Below, in pieces: positions 7,281 to 15,300 of a DNA stretch of 16,870 nt. The notes below the pieces were generated by a model. It saw only the letters and a list, made by a program, of their open reading frames with translations, was not told where the DNA came from and made no database searches. Source of the DNA: Anaerolineae bacterium (lineage in GTDB: Bacteria > Chloroflexota > Anaerolineae > Aggregatilineales > Aggregatilineaceae); contig JAFGJA010000247.1 of NCBI GenBank assembly GCA_016929355.1, positions 1 through 16,870 of the forward strand. The letters run 5' to 3'. Position 1 is the stretch's first letter. Each line of letters begins with the position of its first letter. Position numbers and translations under genes: made by a program.

Positions 7281-8051
7281 TTACCGCGCCAGCCACGCCC
7301 CATCCACCGGCACAATGGCCGCGTTCATGTAATCCGAGGCGGCAGACGCCAGAAATACGACAATGCCCTTAAGATCGTCAGGATCGCCCCAACGTCCCGC
7401 CGGGATACGTGCCAGAATCGACGCATTGCGCGCTTCATCGGCCCGCAGAGGAGCCGTGTTGTCCGTTGCCATGTAGCCGGGTGCGATGGCGTTGGTGTTG
7501 ATGCCGATGCTCGCCCACTCATTCGCCATCAGGCGCGTGAGGCCAGCCACACCGCTTTTTGACGCGGTATAGGAAGGAACCAGAATCCCGCCCTGGAAAG
7601 ACAGCATTGACGCCACATTGATAATCTTGCCTTTGCCTTGCTCTTTCATGATGCGCGCGGCAGCTTGCGAGAGGAAAAAGACCGCTTTGAGATTGATGTC
7701 CATCACATCATCCCAATCTTTTTCGCTGAATTCGAGCGCCGGGGCGCGGCGGATAATGCCCGCATTGTTGACGAGAATATCCAGGCTGCCGAGTTCGTCC
7801 GCAATCTGCTGCGTGATCGCGTTAAGACCATCAACAGATGTTTCGAGCAGATTGCATTGGATGTTCAAAAAGCGGCGGCCAAGCGCTTCAACAGCCGCGC
7901 GCGTTTCGGTACACTCCGGCACAATATCCAGTCCGGCAATGTCCGCACCGGCTTCGGCTAAACCGAGCGCCATGCCCTGCCCTAAGCCGCGACTCGCGCC
8001 TGTTACCAACGCGACTTTGCCATCAAGTTTGAATGAATCAAGAATGCCCAT
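7281..8051 (-). CDS. kduD: 2-dehydro-3-deoxy-D-gluconate 5-dehydrogenase (KduD)
   Basis: 256 residues, the family length. It is a classical short-chain dehydrogenase: cofactor loop TGASRGLGQG, NNAG with the family extension IIRRAPALEF, catalytic Ser in NVASMLSFQGG, and YTASK carrying the catalytic Tyr and Lys, then APGYMATDNTAPLR and the ending PVDGAWLAR typical of KduD. It reduces 2,5-diketo-3-deoxygluconate to 2-keto-3-deoxygluconate with NAD(P)H in the cytoplasm, the step after KduI. ATG 8051 (MGILDSFKLDGK) is chosen because family members begin there. The frame is open to 8144, but the extra 31 residues (with SPSPCMERGAGGE) are read from an intergenic repeat. It lies 138 bases after kduI and 184 before kdgF, and both gaps hold a related repeat. 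Confidence 0.95.
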   Translation of the reverse strand: MGILDSFKLDGKVALVTGASRGLGQGMALGLAEAGADIAGLDIVPECTETRAAVEALGRRFLNIQCNLLETSVDGLNAITQQIADELGSLDILVNNAGIIRRAPALEFSEKDWDDVMDINLKAVFFLSQAAARIMKEQGKGKIINVASMLSFQGGILVPSYTASKSGVAGLTRLMANEWASIGINTNAIAPGYMATDNTAPLRADEARNASILARIPAGRWGDPDDLKGIVVFLASAASDYMNAAIVPVDGAWLAR

Positions 8052-8071
8052 TATTTTTTCCCTTATATTTA

Positions 8072-8186
8072 CCTCACCCCCCGCCCCCCTCTCCATGCAT
8101 GGAGAGGGAGAGACAGGTTGTTTACTCGATTCCTCCCTTTCCATTTACGGGGAGGTTGGCAACCTGTGGTTTCGCTGGGGGATGGG
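8072..8186. repeat. Nested inverted repeat, family 2, copy B (kduD-kduI gap)
   Basis: The element contains the perfect palindrome at 8087-8108 and an arm pair ACAGGTTG (8113-8120)/CAACCTGT (8160-8167) with an inner CCTCCC/GGGAGG pairing. It is bounded by C-rich (CACCCCCCGCCCCCC) and G-rich (GCTGGGGGATGGG) ends. The order C-rich end, small palindrome, CAGG arm, CCTG arm, G-rich end matches copy A at 7131-7210. It ends just after the kduI stop. Confidence 0.7.
8087..8108. repeat. Perfect 22-base palindrome
   Basis: CCCTCTCCATG is followed immediately by its exact reverse complement CATGGAGAGGG, with no loop. It lies within repeat copy B, about 36 bases before the kduD start. It could be part of the mobile repeat, a dimeric protein-binding site, or an RNA hairpin in the leader of kduD. 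Confidence 0.85.
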
Positions 8187-8189
8187 TTA

Positions 8190-9023
8190 TTATTTCAAAT
8201 CGCCCATCGCTACCGCGTCCATATCGGAGAAGGTCTGATTTTCGCCAGCCATCGCCCAGATAAACGCATAGTTGCCCGTACCCATACCCGCATGAATCGA
8301 CCAACTGGGTGAGATCACAGCCTGCTCATTGCGCATGACAAGATGGCGCGTTTCGTCCGGCTCGCCCATCAGGTGAAAGACCACGTTATCGCCTTCCAGA
8401 TCGAAGTAGAAATACACTTCCATGCGGCGCGCGTGGGTGTGCGCGGGCATCGTATTCCACATATTATTCGGATCGAGCAAGGTCACGCCCATCACCAATT
8501 GGCAGCTTTTTGGCCCATCGGGATGGATGTACTTATAGATCGTGCGCTTGTTCGAGTTCGCAATATCACCCAGATGCATTGGGGTCGCGGTGCTGATCGG
8601 GATATGTGTGGTCGGATAGGTATGGTGCGCGGGCGTGCTGCTGAAATAGAAGTGGGCCGGATTTGCGGCGTCGTCACTGGCAAACGTAACTTCCTGCGCG
8701 CCCATGCCGATGTACAGCCCGTCGAGTTTCACCATCGGGTAAGTCATGCCATCCACCGTAACTTGACCCGCACCGCCAACATTGACCACGCCCATCTCGC
8801 GCCGTTCCAGGAAAAAGTCCGCACCGAGTTCCTTCGGATCGCCCGCCAAAACCAACGCGGCGTCCGCCGGGGCCGCGCCACCGGTAATGATGCGGTCAAT
8901 GTGACTGTAAACCATGTTGATCGCGCCATCTACGAACAGGTTCTCGATCAGAAAGTCGCTGCGGAGTTGCTCAGTCGTGTACGTTTTTACCCGGTCAGGG
9001 TGGGCGGGATAACGCATTTCCAT
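8190..9023 (-). CDS. kduI: 5-keto-4-deoxyuronate isomerase (KduI)
   Basis: 277 residues, the usual length. KduI is a cupin that interconverts 5-keto-4-deoxyuronate (DKI) and 2,5-diketo-3-deoxygluconate in the cytoplasm. The metal ligands are all visible: H195 and H197 in MPAHTHARRMEVY, E202 in the same motif, and H244 in WSIHAG. They are one residue off the numbering I recall for the E. coli enzyme (196, 198, 203, 245). The N-terminal half carries family stretches such as RREMGVVNVGG and KLDGLYIGMG, and the middle reads HLGDIANSNKRTIYKYIHPDG. ATG 9023 follows a strong AAAGGAGA site; a second ATG two codons on is possible. The gene ends with two TAA codons in tandem. It follows the PL22 gene after 39 bases holding a hairpin repeat. 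Confidence 0.96.
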   Translation of the reverse strand: MEMRYPAHPDRVKTYTTEQLRSDFLIENLFVDGAINMVYSHIDRIITGGAAPADAALVLAGDPKELGADFFLERREMGVVNVGGAGQVTVDGMTYPMVKLDGLYIGMGAQEVTFASDDAANPAHFYFSSTPAHHTYPTTHIPISTATPMHLGDIANSNKRTIYKYIHPDGPKSCQLVMGVTLLDPNNMWNTMPAHTHARRMEVYFYFDLEGDNVVFHLMGEPDETRHLVMRNEQAVISPSWSIHAGMGTGNYAFIWAMAGENQTFSDMDAVAMGDLK

Positions 9024-9045
9024 AACAAAATTTCTCCTTTGCTTG

Positions 9046-9066
9046 GTAGGGGCGTATTGCCCCTAC
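9046..9066. repeat. Perfect GTAGGGGC hairpin carrying the stop codon of the PL22 gene
   Basis: GTAGGGGC (9046-9053) and GCCCCTAC (9059-9066) form a perfect eight-base stem with a five-base loop (GTATT). The minus-strand TAG that ends the oligogalacturonate lyase gene (9065-9063) lies inside the right arm. The ribosome binding site of kduI begins a few bases further on. Confidence 0.85.
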
Positions 9067-10244
9067 AATTCGATTAAATAAATTTGCACACGCCCACCAT
9101 GATCGGATGCGTACAGAATCCGGCTGCCGTCCCAATCCCAGGTGGGATGGCAATGGCTGCTTTGCGTGTGCCAGGATGTCTTATGATTCGCCAGCGTGGT
9201 CAGCGTGGCTTCTTCGCCGGAAATGTCGATCAAAACCAGATCGTCCACATCATCCCCAACTAACAGCGTATTATCCGGGTTGGCATGATAGTGGTTGCAA
9301 TAGAACGGCATATCAATCCGTTTGATCAGATTCCCTTTTTTGTCCATCAAGCCGACAAACGGTGTCATGGCATTTTCATTCACCGGGACATCGGTCACAA
9401 CCGCCTGGGTGCGATGCGACGTAATCGTCCCATCGTGGCCGGGGCCGCGATTGTCAAAGAAGACGTAACCATCCTGCGTCCAGAATTCGTGACCGATGGA
9501 ATCCTGTTCTTCCTGGCGGAAACACGGCTTAGCTTCGCGCGTGATAAAATCCAGATACCAGATACGCTGTGTGACCAGGTTCCAGGGACCTTCATGGCAG
9601 AATGAGCCAAACGTGGCATCGTCCGGCGCAAATTGGAAATGACCGAGCTGGTGTGTATCCCGAAAGACATCCAGCCAGCCGGAACCATCCAATTGAGCCA
9701 GGGTGATGCGCCCATCTTTGATCGCGTAAAAGCGTTCTTTGAACCCGGCGTAATTCGCGCCCCGGTAATGAATCTCGTTCTCAGTCACAATTTCATTACG
9801 GCAAAACGCCACATACTGACGGTTGGCGGCAATGGAGGGTACGCTGGCGACTTCAAAAGCGGGATCGTGTTCGTAGAGCAGTGTTGTCTGCCCGGTGGCG
9901 ACATCGAGCGCTTTGACATCGTGCTCTTTGGTCGAAAAAGCGATCAGTTGGCTGTCGGGCGTTTTGGTGGCGGCGGTTGCCGAACGCAAAATATCCTCAG
10001 AAATTTGCTCGATCTCGCCCGTATCCAGATTCATCCTGAACAGGCTGTAATTCGGGTCTTCGTGCGGCGCTTTGTCTTCACCCGATACGCGATCCGAGGT
10101 GAAGATGATCTCGTTTTTTCCCTGGGTGAATGAGTTTTCAGTAAAATACAGCAGCACATTATTGCCGGTGCTGGTCAGTTGTTTGATCGTGCGCCCGGTT
10201 TTTTCGTCTTTAAATTCACGTATTTCAGAGGGCCATGTTGTCAT
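9063..10244 (-). CDS. ogl: Oligogalacturonate lyase, PL22 family
   Basis: 393 residues, close to the family length, forming a beta-propeller. Ogl cleaves short, mostly unsaturated, oligogalacturonates by beta-elimination to 4-deoxy-L-threo-5-hexosulose uronate. Family landmarks are present: the opening TGRTIKQLTSTGNN, IIFTSDR (residues 46-52), SIGHEFWTQDG (H252, probable catalytic base) and TQSSHCHPTWDWDGSRILYASD (Q361, H364, H366, a metal site, with H318 or H320 in NHYHANPDN as a further candidate). These match residues I recall from the Yersinia enzyme with an offset near 10-11, which I did not align. There is no signal peptide, as expected for the cytoplasmic enzyme. A possible ribosome binding site AAGGA is rather far, 13 bases, from the ATG. 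It follows the heparinase-like gene after 27 bases. Confidence 0.92.
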   Translation of the reverse strand: MTTWPSEIREFKDEKTGRTIKQLTSTGNNVLLYFTENSFTQGKNEIIFTSDRVSGEDKAPHEDPNYSLFRMNLDTGEIEQISEDILRSATAATKTPDSQLIAFSTKEHDVKALDVATGQTTLLYEHDPAFEVASVPSIAANRQYVAFCRNEIVTENEIHYRGANYAGFKERFYAIKDGRITLAQLDGSGWLDVFRDTHQLGHFQFAPDDATFGSFCHEGPWNLVTQRIWYLDFITREAKPCFRQEEQDSIGHEFWTQDGYVFFDNRGPGHDGTITSHRTQAVVTDVPVNENAMTPFVGLMDKKGNLIKRIDMPFYCNHYHANPDNTLLVGDDVDDLVLIDISGEEATLTTLANHKTSWHTQSSHCHPTWDWDGSRILYASDHGGRVQIYLIEL

Positions 10245-10271
10245 AGAATTAGAATTGTCCTTAACTGTCTG

Positions 10272-12152
10272 CTAGGTAAAAAGCGGCATCATCTGCAATT
10301 TAAATCGTTTTGCGCCGGGTGGTACAACGACTGTCAACCGCGTCAAAATATCGTCCATCTGGTTGGCACGGCAATCATCGGTTAATGGTTCGGCAGCAAA
10401 CACCAGTCCCTCGGCGGGATCGATGATTGTGAGGACCAGCGTGGTATGTTCGCCGATAATGCGGGCGGCGGGTCCATCAACTTCTACCGGAAACCATGTT
10501 GAAAACGCTTCTTCCACCGTGAGCGGATCGCCTTCAAAACCAAATTCATCGGTCAACATGATCACGCCCGTCTTCGTATTCAGCTCTAAGGTGCGCCGCA
10601 AAAACATCAATGCGGAAATGTCATAGGCTGTATTGAAATCGATTACATTATATTTTACATCATTGCGCTGCCCAAATTCAACTATCTTGCCAAAAAACCG
10701 GCGCGATCCGCCGAATTCAGGGCCAGGGGATTGTAACTGTGTGCCAATGCGGGGAACGCTGTGTGCATAGGAGTTGTTAAAAATGTTGTCGTAGCGTTCT
10801 TTGCGGAAATACGATTTGCTGTATAAGCCACGTCCCGGATCGGGGATCAGGCTCTCGCCGCCAATATTGACGATGAACGTCGCAATATCCGCGTGGCTGT
10901 GATGCCCATCGGTGTGACCGGATTTGGTCGCCAGAATCACGCGCTGGCCCGTTTCCGTCTGCCCGACCAATTTGACAACACCCACATCCGGCAGGCAAAA
11001 ATCGCCCTGTTCCAACGCTGGCGCGGGCTGGGTGGCATCCCACCACGCCGCGTCGCGCATCACAATCGGCAGTTTGCCAATCGGATTAATACCAAAGGTG
11101 TAGTCGGCAGTTAACGGCGCGATCAAGGCGCGCAGTTGTTCCACGCCGGTTCGTTCCGCGAGGCGCGTGCCCAAACAGGGCCGCACCGCTTGTTCCTCCT
11201 TCGCATCGCCAAAATTGATGAAACGATTCGGAGCCGCCAGCGCCATCCCCGGCGGGTATTTGGCAATATCCACCAGGCGCGGCTGGGCGAGCAAATCCAG
11301 TTCGCCGCCTGTGATCTCGCGCAGCAGTTCAGCCACTGTCACATAATACAGCAAGCCATAATTCCAGTAGCCGACACCCTCGATGGAGCCACCGTCCGCC
11401 TCAAAGCCGGTAGCGATGTAGGTGGCGAACCCTGCCAGCACCATCGTGAGCGCTTCGGCTAACGTTTCAAGATCGTGTTCCAGGCGCAAAAAGGCCAGCC
11501 CAATCGATCCATTACAGACGCCGTTCCAATTGAGTTTGCCTGTAAACCACCAGTGTTCGCGCCCATAGGCCAGATACGGTTTGAAGATGTGCCGCGTCAC
11601 TTCCTGCCGCACACGCTGCCGGACTTCCGGCGCGAGATCATCCCCGATCAAGTAAACGACTTCCGCCAGTGCTGCGCCGGTTTCGGCGGCAAACAGGTCA
11701 ATGGTATCCGGTTCGCGCGTGAGCGACGTATGCGCGCCCAATGGTTCGGTGCGCAGCCGGGCGCGATCATACACATCCCAGTAATTCGGCCCCTGTTCCT
11801 CGTGCGCGGGCAACACCCACGAAGTTTCTTCGCAGATGCTCCACAGCAGATCATGCACCGCATCGAGCATCGAGGCGTTACCCATGATGTATTCCAACAC
11901 AGCGCGCGATAACTGCGCCCGCTTCATGAAATATAGCGACTCGTATCCGCCGCGCTGCCCGGTATGCTCAAACTCACGATACAGGGTGTAGGTCGTTTGT
12001 GGGATCGTAGTCACGACGGGCACTTCGCGCCGGATCGCATCCAGCAGGCGCGGCGTGGTTGGTGAAGCGACGATCTGCGCCCGCAGATCACTAAGCGGTT
12101 GGGGGGATTGTAACCACATCTTGAGTTGGTTTTTGGTAGGCTGTTGGTCCAT
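10272..12152 (-). CDS. Heparinase II/III-like polysaccharide lyase, cytoplasmic
   Basis: 626 residues and first gene of the uronate cluster. The N-terminal (alpha/alpha) half carries KLNWNGVCNGS (Asn208/Asn210) and GGSIEGVGYWNYG (Tyr262 or Tyr265). The second half begins the beta-sandwich, with HTDGHHSHADIATF (H417-H420) followed by VNIGGESLIPDPGRG. These are where the heparinase II superfamily (PL12/15/17/21 and relatives) places its catalytic Asn or His, Tyr and His. The reaction is beta-elimination of uronate-containing glycans. The start MDQQPTKNQLKMWLQS is not a signal peptide, so it probably acts on imported oligosaccharides. AGGAG lies just before the ATG, and a TATAAT is 45-50 bases upstream. 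Neighbouring ogl, kduI, kduD and kdgF suggest pectin-type or glycosaminoglycan-type substrates; the substrate is not decidable from sequence. Confidence 0.85.
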   Translation of the reverse strand: MDQQPTKNQLKMWLQSPQPLSDLRAQIVASPTTPRLLDAIRREVPVVTTIPQTTYTLYREFEHTGQRGGYESLYFMKRAQLSRAVLEYIMGNASMLDAVHDLLWSICEETSWVLPAHEEQGPNYWDVYDRARLRTEPLGAHTSLTREPDTIDLFAAETGAALAEVVYLIGDDLAPEVRQRVRQEVTRHIFKPYLAYGREHWWFTGKLNWNGVCNGSIGLAFLRLEHDLETLAEALTMVLAGFATYIATGFEADGGSIEGVGYWNYGLLYYVTVAELLREITGGELDLLAQPRLVDIAKYPPGMALAAPNRFINFGDAKEEQAVRPCLGTRLAERTGVEQLRALIAPLTADYTFGINPIGKLPIVMRDAAWWDATQPAPALEQGDFCLPDVGVVKLVGQTETGQRVILATKSGHTDGHHSHADIATFIVNIGGESLIPDPGRGLYSKSYFRKERYDNIFNNSYAHSVPRIGTQLQSPGPEFGGSRRFFGKIVEFGQRNDVKYNVIDFNTAYDISALMFLRRTLELNTKTGVIMLTDEFGFEGDPLTVEEAFSTWFPVEVDGPAARIIGEHTTLVLTIIDPAEGLVFAAEPLTDDCRANQMDDILTRLTVVVPPGAKRFKLQMMPLFT

Positions 12153-12196
12153 ATACGACTCCTGATTACTAAGTTCCGGTAAAGTGACGCGCCCCC

Positions 12197-12202
12197 ATTA
12201 TA
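12197..12202 (-). promoter_or_regulatory. Probable -10 element for the uronate cluster
   Basis: The minus strand reads a perfect TATAAT about 45 bases before the lyase ATG at 12152. No good -35 sits at 16-18 bases; the nearest, TTGTGT (12221-12216), is 13 bases away, so an activator may be needed or the site may be fortuitous. I saw no KdgR-like operator. Confidence 0.4.
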
Positions 12203-12230
12203 CCCCGGTTCGGTGACACAAGGCCGGAAT

Positions 12231-12267
12231 CAAAACAGGGCTTGCAGATGGTCTACAAACCCTGTTT
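12231..12267 (-). terminator. Hairpin and T-run after the ABC transporter operon
   Basis: AAACAGGGCTTGCA (12233-12246) pairs with TACAAACCCTGTTT (12254-12267) in 12 of 14 positions around a seven-base loop. Read on the minus strand, the stem ends in CTGTTTTG, so it has a short T-run and could end transcripts from the permease gene before the lyase promoter. It may equally be a dispersed repeat. Confidence 0.5.
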
Positions 12268-12275
12268 GGTCCTAC

Positions 12276-12297
12276 GGTGGGGCACACTGGTCCCACC
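12276..12297. repeat. GGTGGG/CCCACC inverted repeat
   Basis: GGTGGG (12276-12281) and CCCACC (12292-12297) can pair over six bases around a ten-base interval, between the permease stop and the longer hairpin at 12231-12267. The flanks CCTAC and CCCTAC recall the GTAGGG repeats elsewhere in the window. Confidence 0.5.
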
Positions 12298-12311
12298 CTA
12301 CATTGTGATAA

Positions 12312-15300
12312 CTACTCGTAGCGCAGCACATTAAGCGGTTTTTCGCCCGATGCGCCCCACACGGAAAGCATCGCCGCCAACAGCGAGATCACAATACAGA
12401 GCGCCATAAAGATGAACGCGGTCATGTACGGGATCGCGCTGCCGAACTGGTCATCGAGCATGAAACGCAGCATGATCACAATCGCCACGAAACTGATCCC
12501 GACGCCAATTAACCCGCCCACGATACCCATCAGCCCATTTTCAAGCAGCAGCATCCCTAACACGCGCTCGCGCTGCACGCCCACTGCTTTCATGATGCCG
12601 ATTTCGCGGCGGCGTTCGAGCGTAGACAGCGCTACCGAGTTGGCGATTACGATGCCGCCGGTCACGAGTGCCAGAGCCGCGACCAACATCGGCAATGATG
12701 TGAACTGATCCACGACGCTGTTCACCAGATCGTTGAAGATGCGCGTTTCGATCACAATCGTTCCCGGTACATCCAGCACCGCGCGGCGCACCGGCTTGAT
12801 CTTCGATTCGGGCACTTCCGCGATGATGAACGACTGATCGGTATCATGTTCCGCAAAAGCGGCAAGCGGGACAAAGACCTCAGCATCGCTGAACACCATC
12901 TCACCTTCAGCTACCCCGACGACCACCACTTTCACCGGATTGGCACTATCGCCATTGACGGTGAGGGTGACTTTATCACCGACCCCAATCAGGTCATCTG
13001 AGTCGTCTTCGCTTTCAAAGCGATAGACCACTGCCGACCAGTAACCTTCCGCATCCGGCTCAGAGTCCAGGGCGGGGTCGAGATTGCGCCCTTCGATCAT
13101 AGTGAGGTCCGGCAGGTTGGAGGTAATGGTTCGCCCATCGACCACATCAAATTTCCACCGATAGGCGCTCGTCGCAACGGTTTTGCCTGCGCTGGCGTCA
13201 TAGTATTCAGTCGGGCGTGTTTCGTAATTGTTCATGATGCCGTAGCTGTCGGCGTTGCCCAACGCGATTTGCTCGTCCAAGGCCAGCGCGATGTCATCGG
13301 TTGCGCCGCCGGTATTGAAGATCATCAGATTGCCGCCTGCGCCCTGCTCGACCAGTTCTTCCAGCACGGAGGTGATACTATCCACCAGCATCGTGATCGT
13401 ACTCAGCGTGAAGACGCCCACCACCAGCGCCAGCAGGGTTGACGCGCCGCGCGCCTTGGTAGACAACATCGAACGCATGGCAATTTTGAAATCGATGAAC
13501 GCAAAGCTCTGAATCAAGCGCCCAATGATCCAGGCCGGGATCAAGAGCGGCGGCAGCAGAACGATCAACGGCCAGAACAACGGGAACAGCAGGATCAAAA
13601 TCCCCGGCCAGTTATCACGAATGATCAGCCAGAGAATCAAGACGGGGATCACGGGCCAGAATAACGGCGCGGCGATCAAAGCCCAGGCTGCCCAACCGGG
13701 CCGCCGGTGACGAAGAATCAGCCATCCGCCCAGGAAGGGGAAGGTAATCCACGCGAGCGGGAAAAACCAGATGTACTTTGACGGATCGAGCAGCCCTACC
13801 TGCCCACTGCCGCCACTCACTGCCCAGATCAGCATCCAGAGCGTGATATAGAGGTAGCCCGCAATGATAAAGGTGGCGGTGAGGATGATCAACGCCGGGA
13901 CAAAATACCCGAACACGGCTCCTGCCGCCGGAAGTGCGACCAACAAGACCAGCCAGAGCAGAGATTTGAGCGCCCAACTGCGTCCGCGACGACGGCGGCG
14001 CATATCGAGAATTCCACCGGCGATGACCGGCACAGCAATTAGCGCACCGAAGAAGCCGCCGAGGATCGCGGTATATGTGGTGACAGGTTCGCCTTGAACT
14101 TCGAAATCCAGCAGATTGCCGATCAACCCCTGCGCGACCAGACTCAGCGCCATGATCAGCCCCACCAGCGCGACAAAGGCGTTCAGGCGTCCGGTGGAGG
14201 GCATCACGTTTTCGCTGGGGCGCAGCACATTAGCGGGCCGAATCTGTCCGGCGGCCAATGTCGGCAGGAAGCCGAAGATCGTCGTGATCGCTACGCCAAC
14301 CACAAACCCGTTCACGGCGGGGATCGGGGCAATACTGAAACTGAGGCGCTGGCCGAGGAAGTTTTCGCCTACGCTTTTCACCGCATAGGTTAAGCCCCAC
14401 CCGGCAACGATCCCCAGCAAGCTGCCAATGATGCCCATCAGCACTGCTTCCACCAGGAACAACTGCACGACTTCGTTGGGTTCCAGGCCAATCGTCTTCA
14501 ACACCGCGACCTCTTTGGTGCGGCGGCTGACGATCACCATCATCGTATTGACGATGCCAATGCCGCCGATCAACAGGGAGATCAGACTCATGGTGACGAC
14601 CAGATCGTCAACCGAACTCGATACGGCCTCATTTGCATCCAGAATGTCGGTAGTGGTGGTGATGCTAAACGCACTCAGGCGCAAGTCGTTAAGCGCAGCG
14701 GCGGCTTCATCTACCTTAGAAGGATCGCCAAGTTTGATATACACCATCGTCGCCTGCGGCACGTCTGTGTCAAACAGGCTGGCGGCGCTCACATCGAGAT
14801 AGTAATAACCAAACAGGTGGCCGACAAACGCTTGCTCGTTCAATCCGGCTTCAGCATCCGTTGGTACGATGCCACGCAAGACAAAATCTTCGCTGGCGCC
14901 AGAGACACGCACCAGATCACCGATTTCCGCTTCCAGGTCGTCTGCCAGATTTTCACTGAGCACGATGTCAGTGGGTTCTTGCAGCAGATCGCGTAACGTC
15001 GTGCCGTCTAGCGCTTTCACGCGACCATAAAGCGGATAACGATCTGCCTCGATGACGTAGTTAAACACCGGGAGCTTGTATGTATCCCGGTCAGGAATGC
15101 TCAAAATAAAACCGGCAGGTAGATCGTTCTCGCTAACCAGCGTTTGCTGGTAGGTGATTTCAGAGCCAGGATAGTTTTCATCGAGCCAGTTTTGCAGATA
15201 GTCAAGCCCTGCGGCGGTGAAAACTAATTGATGCTCGCCGGTTTCATTGGATTCGACAATATACTGGTCCCAACGACTGCTGGGCCGGAAGCGCAAGTCG

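Noticed and set aside
7618..8238. Plus-strand open frame of 206 codons across kduD and repeat copy B
   Set aside because: It runs through kduD antisense and an intergenic repeat, producing low-complexity Ser/Pro-rich sequence.
8343..9077. Plus-strand open frame of 244 codons opposite kduI
   Set aside because: It is the antisense shadow of kduI, rich in His and Arg with no recognisable domain, while kduI has complete metal ligands and a strong ribosome binding site.
12153..12311. KdgR-type operator upstream of the uronate cluster
   Set aside because: I saw no A/T-rich palindrome resembling the known KdgR box; only a TATAAT and hairpins are visible.
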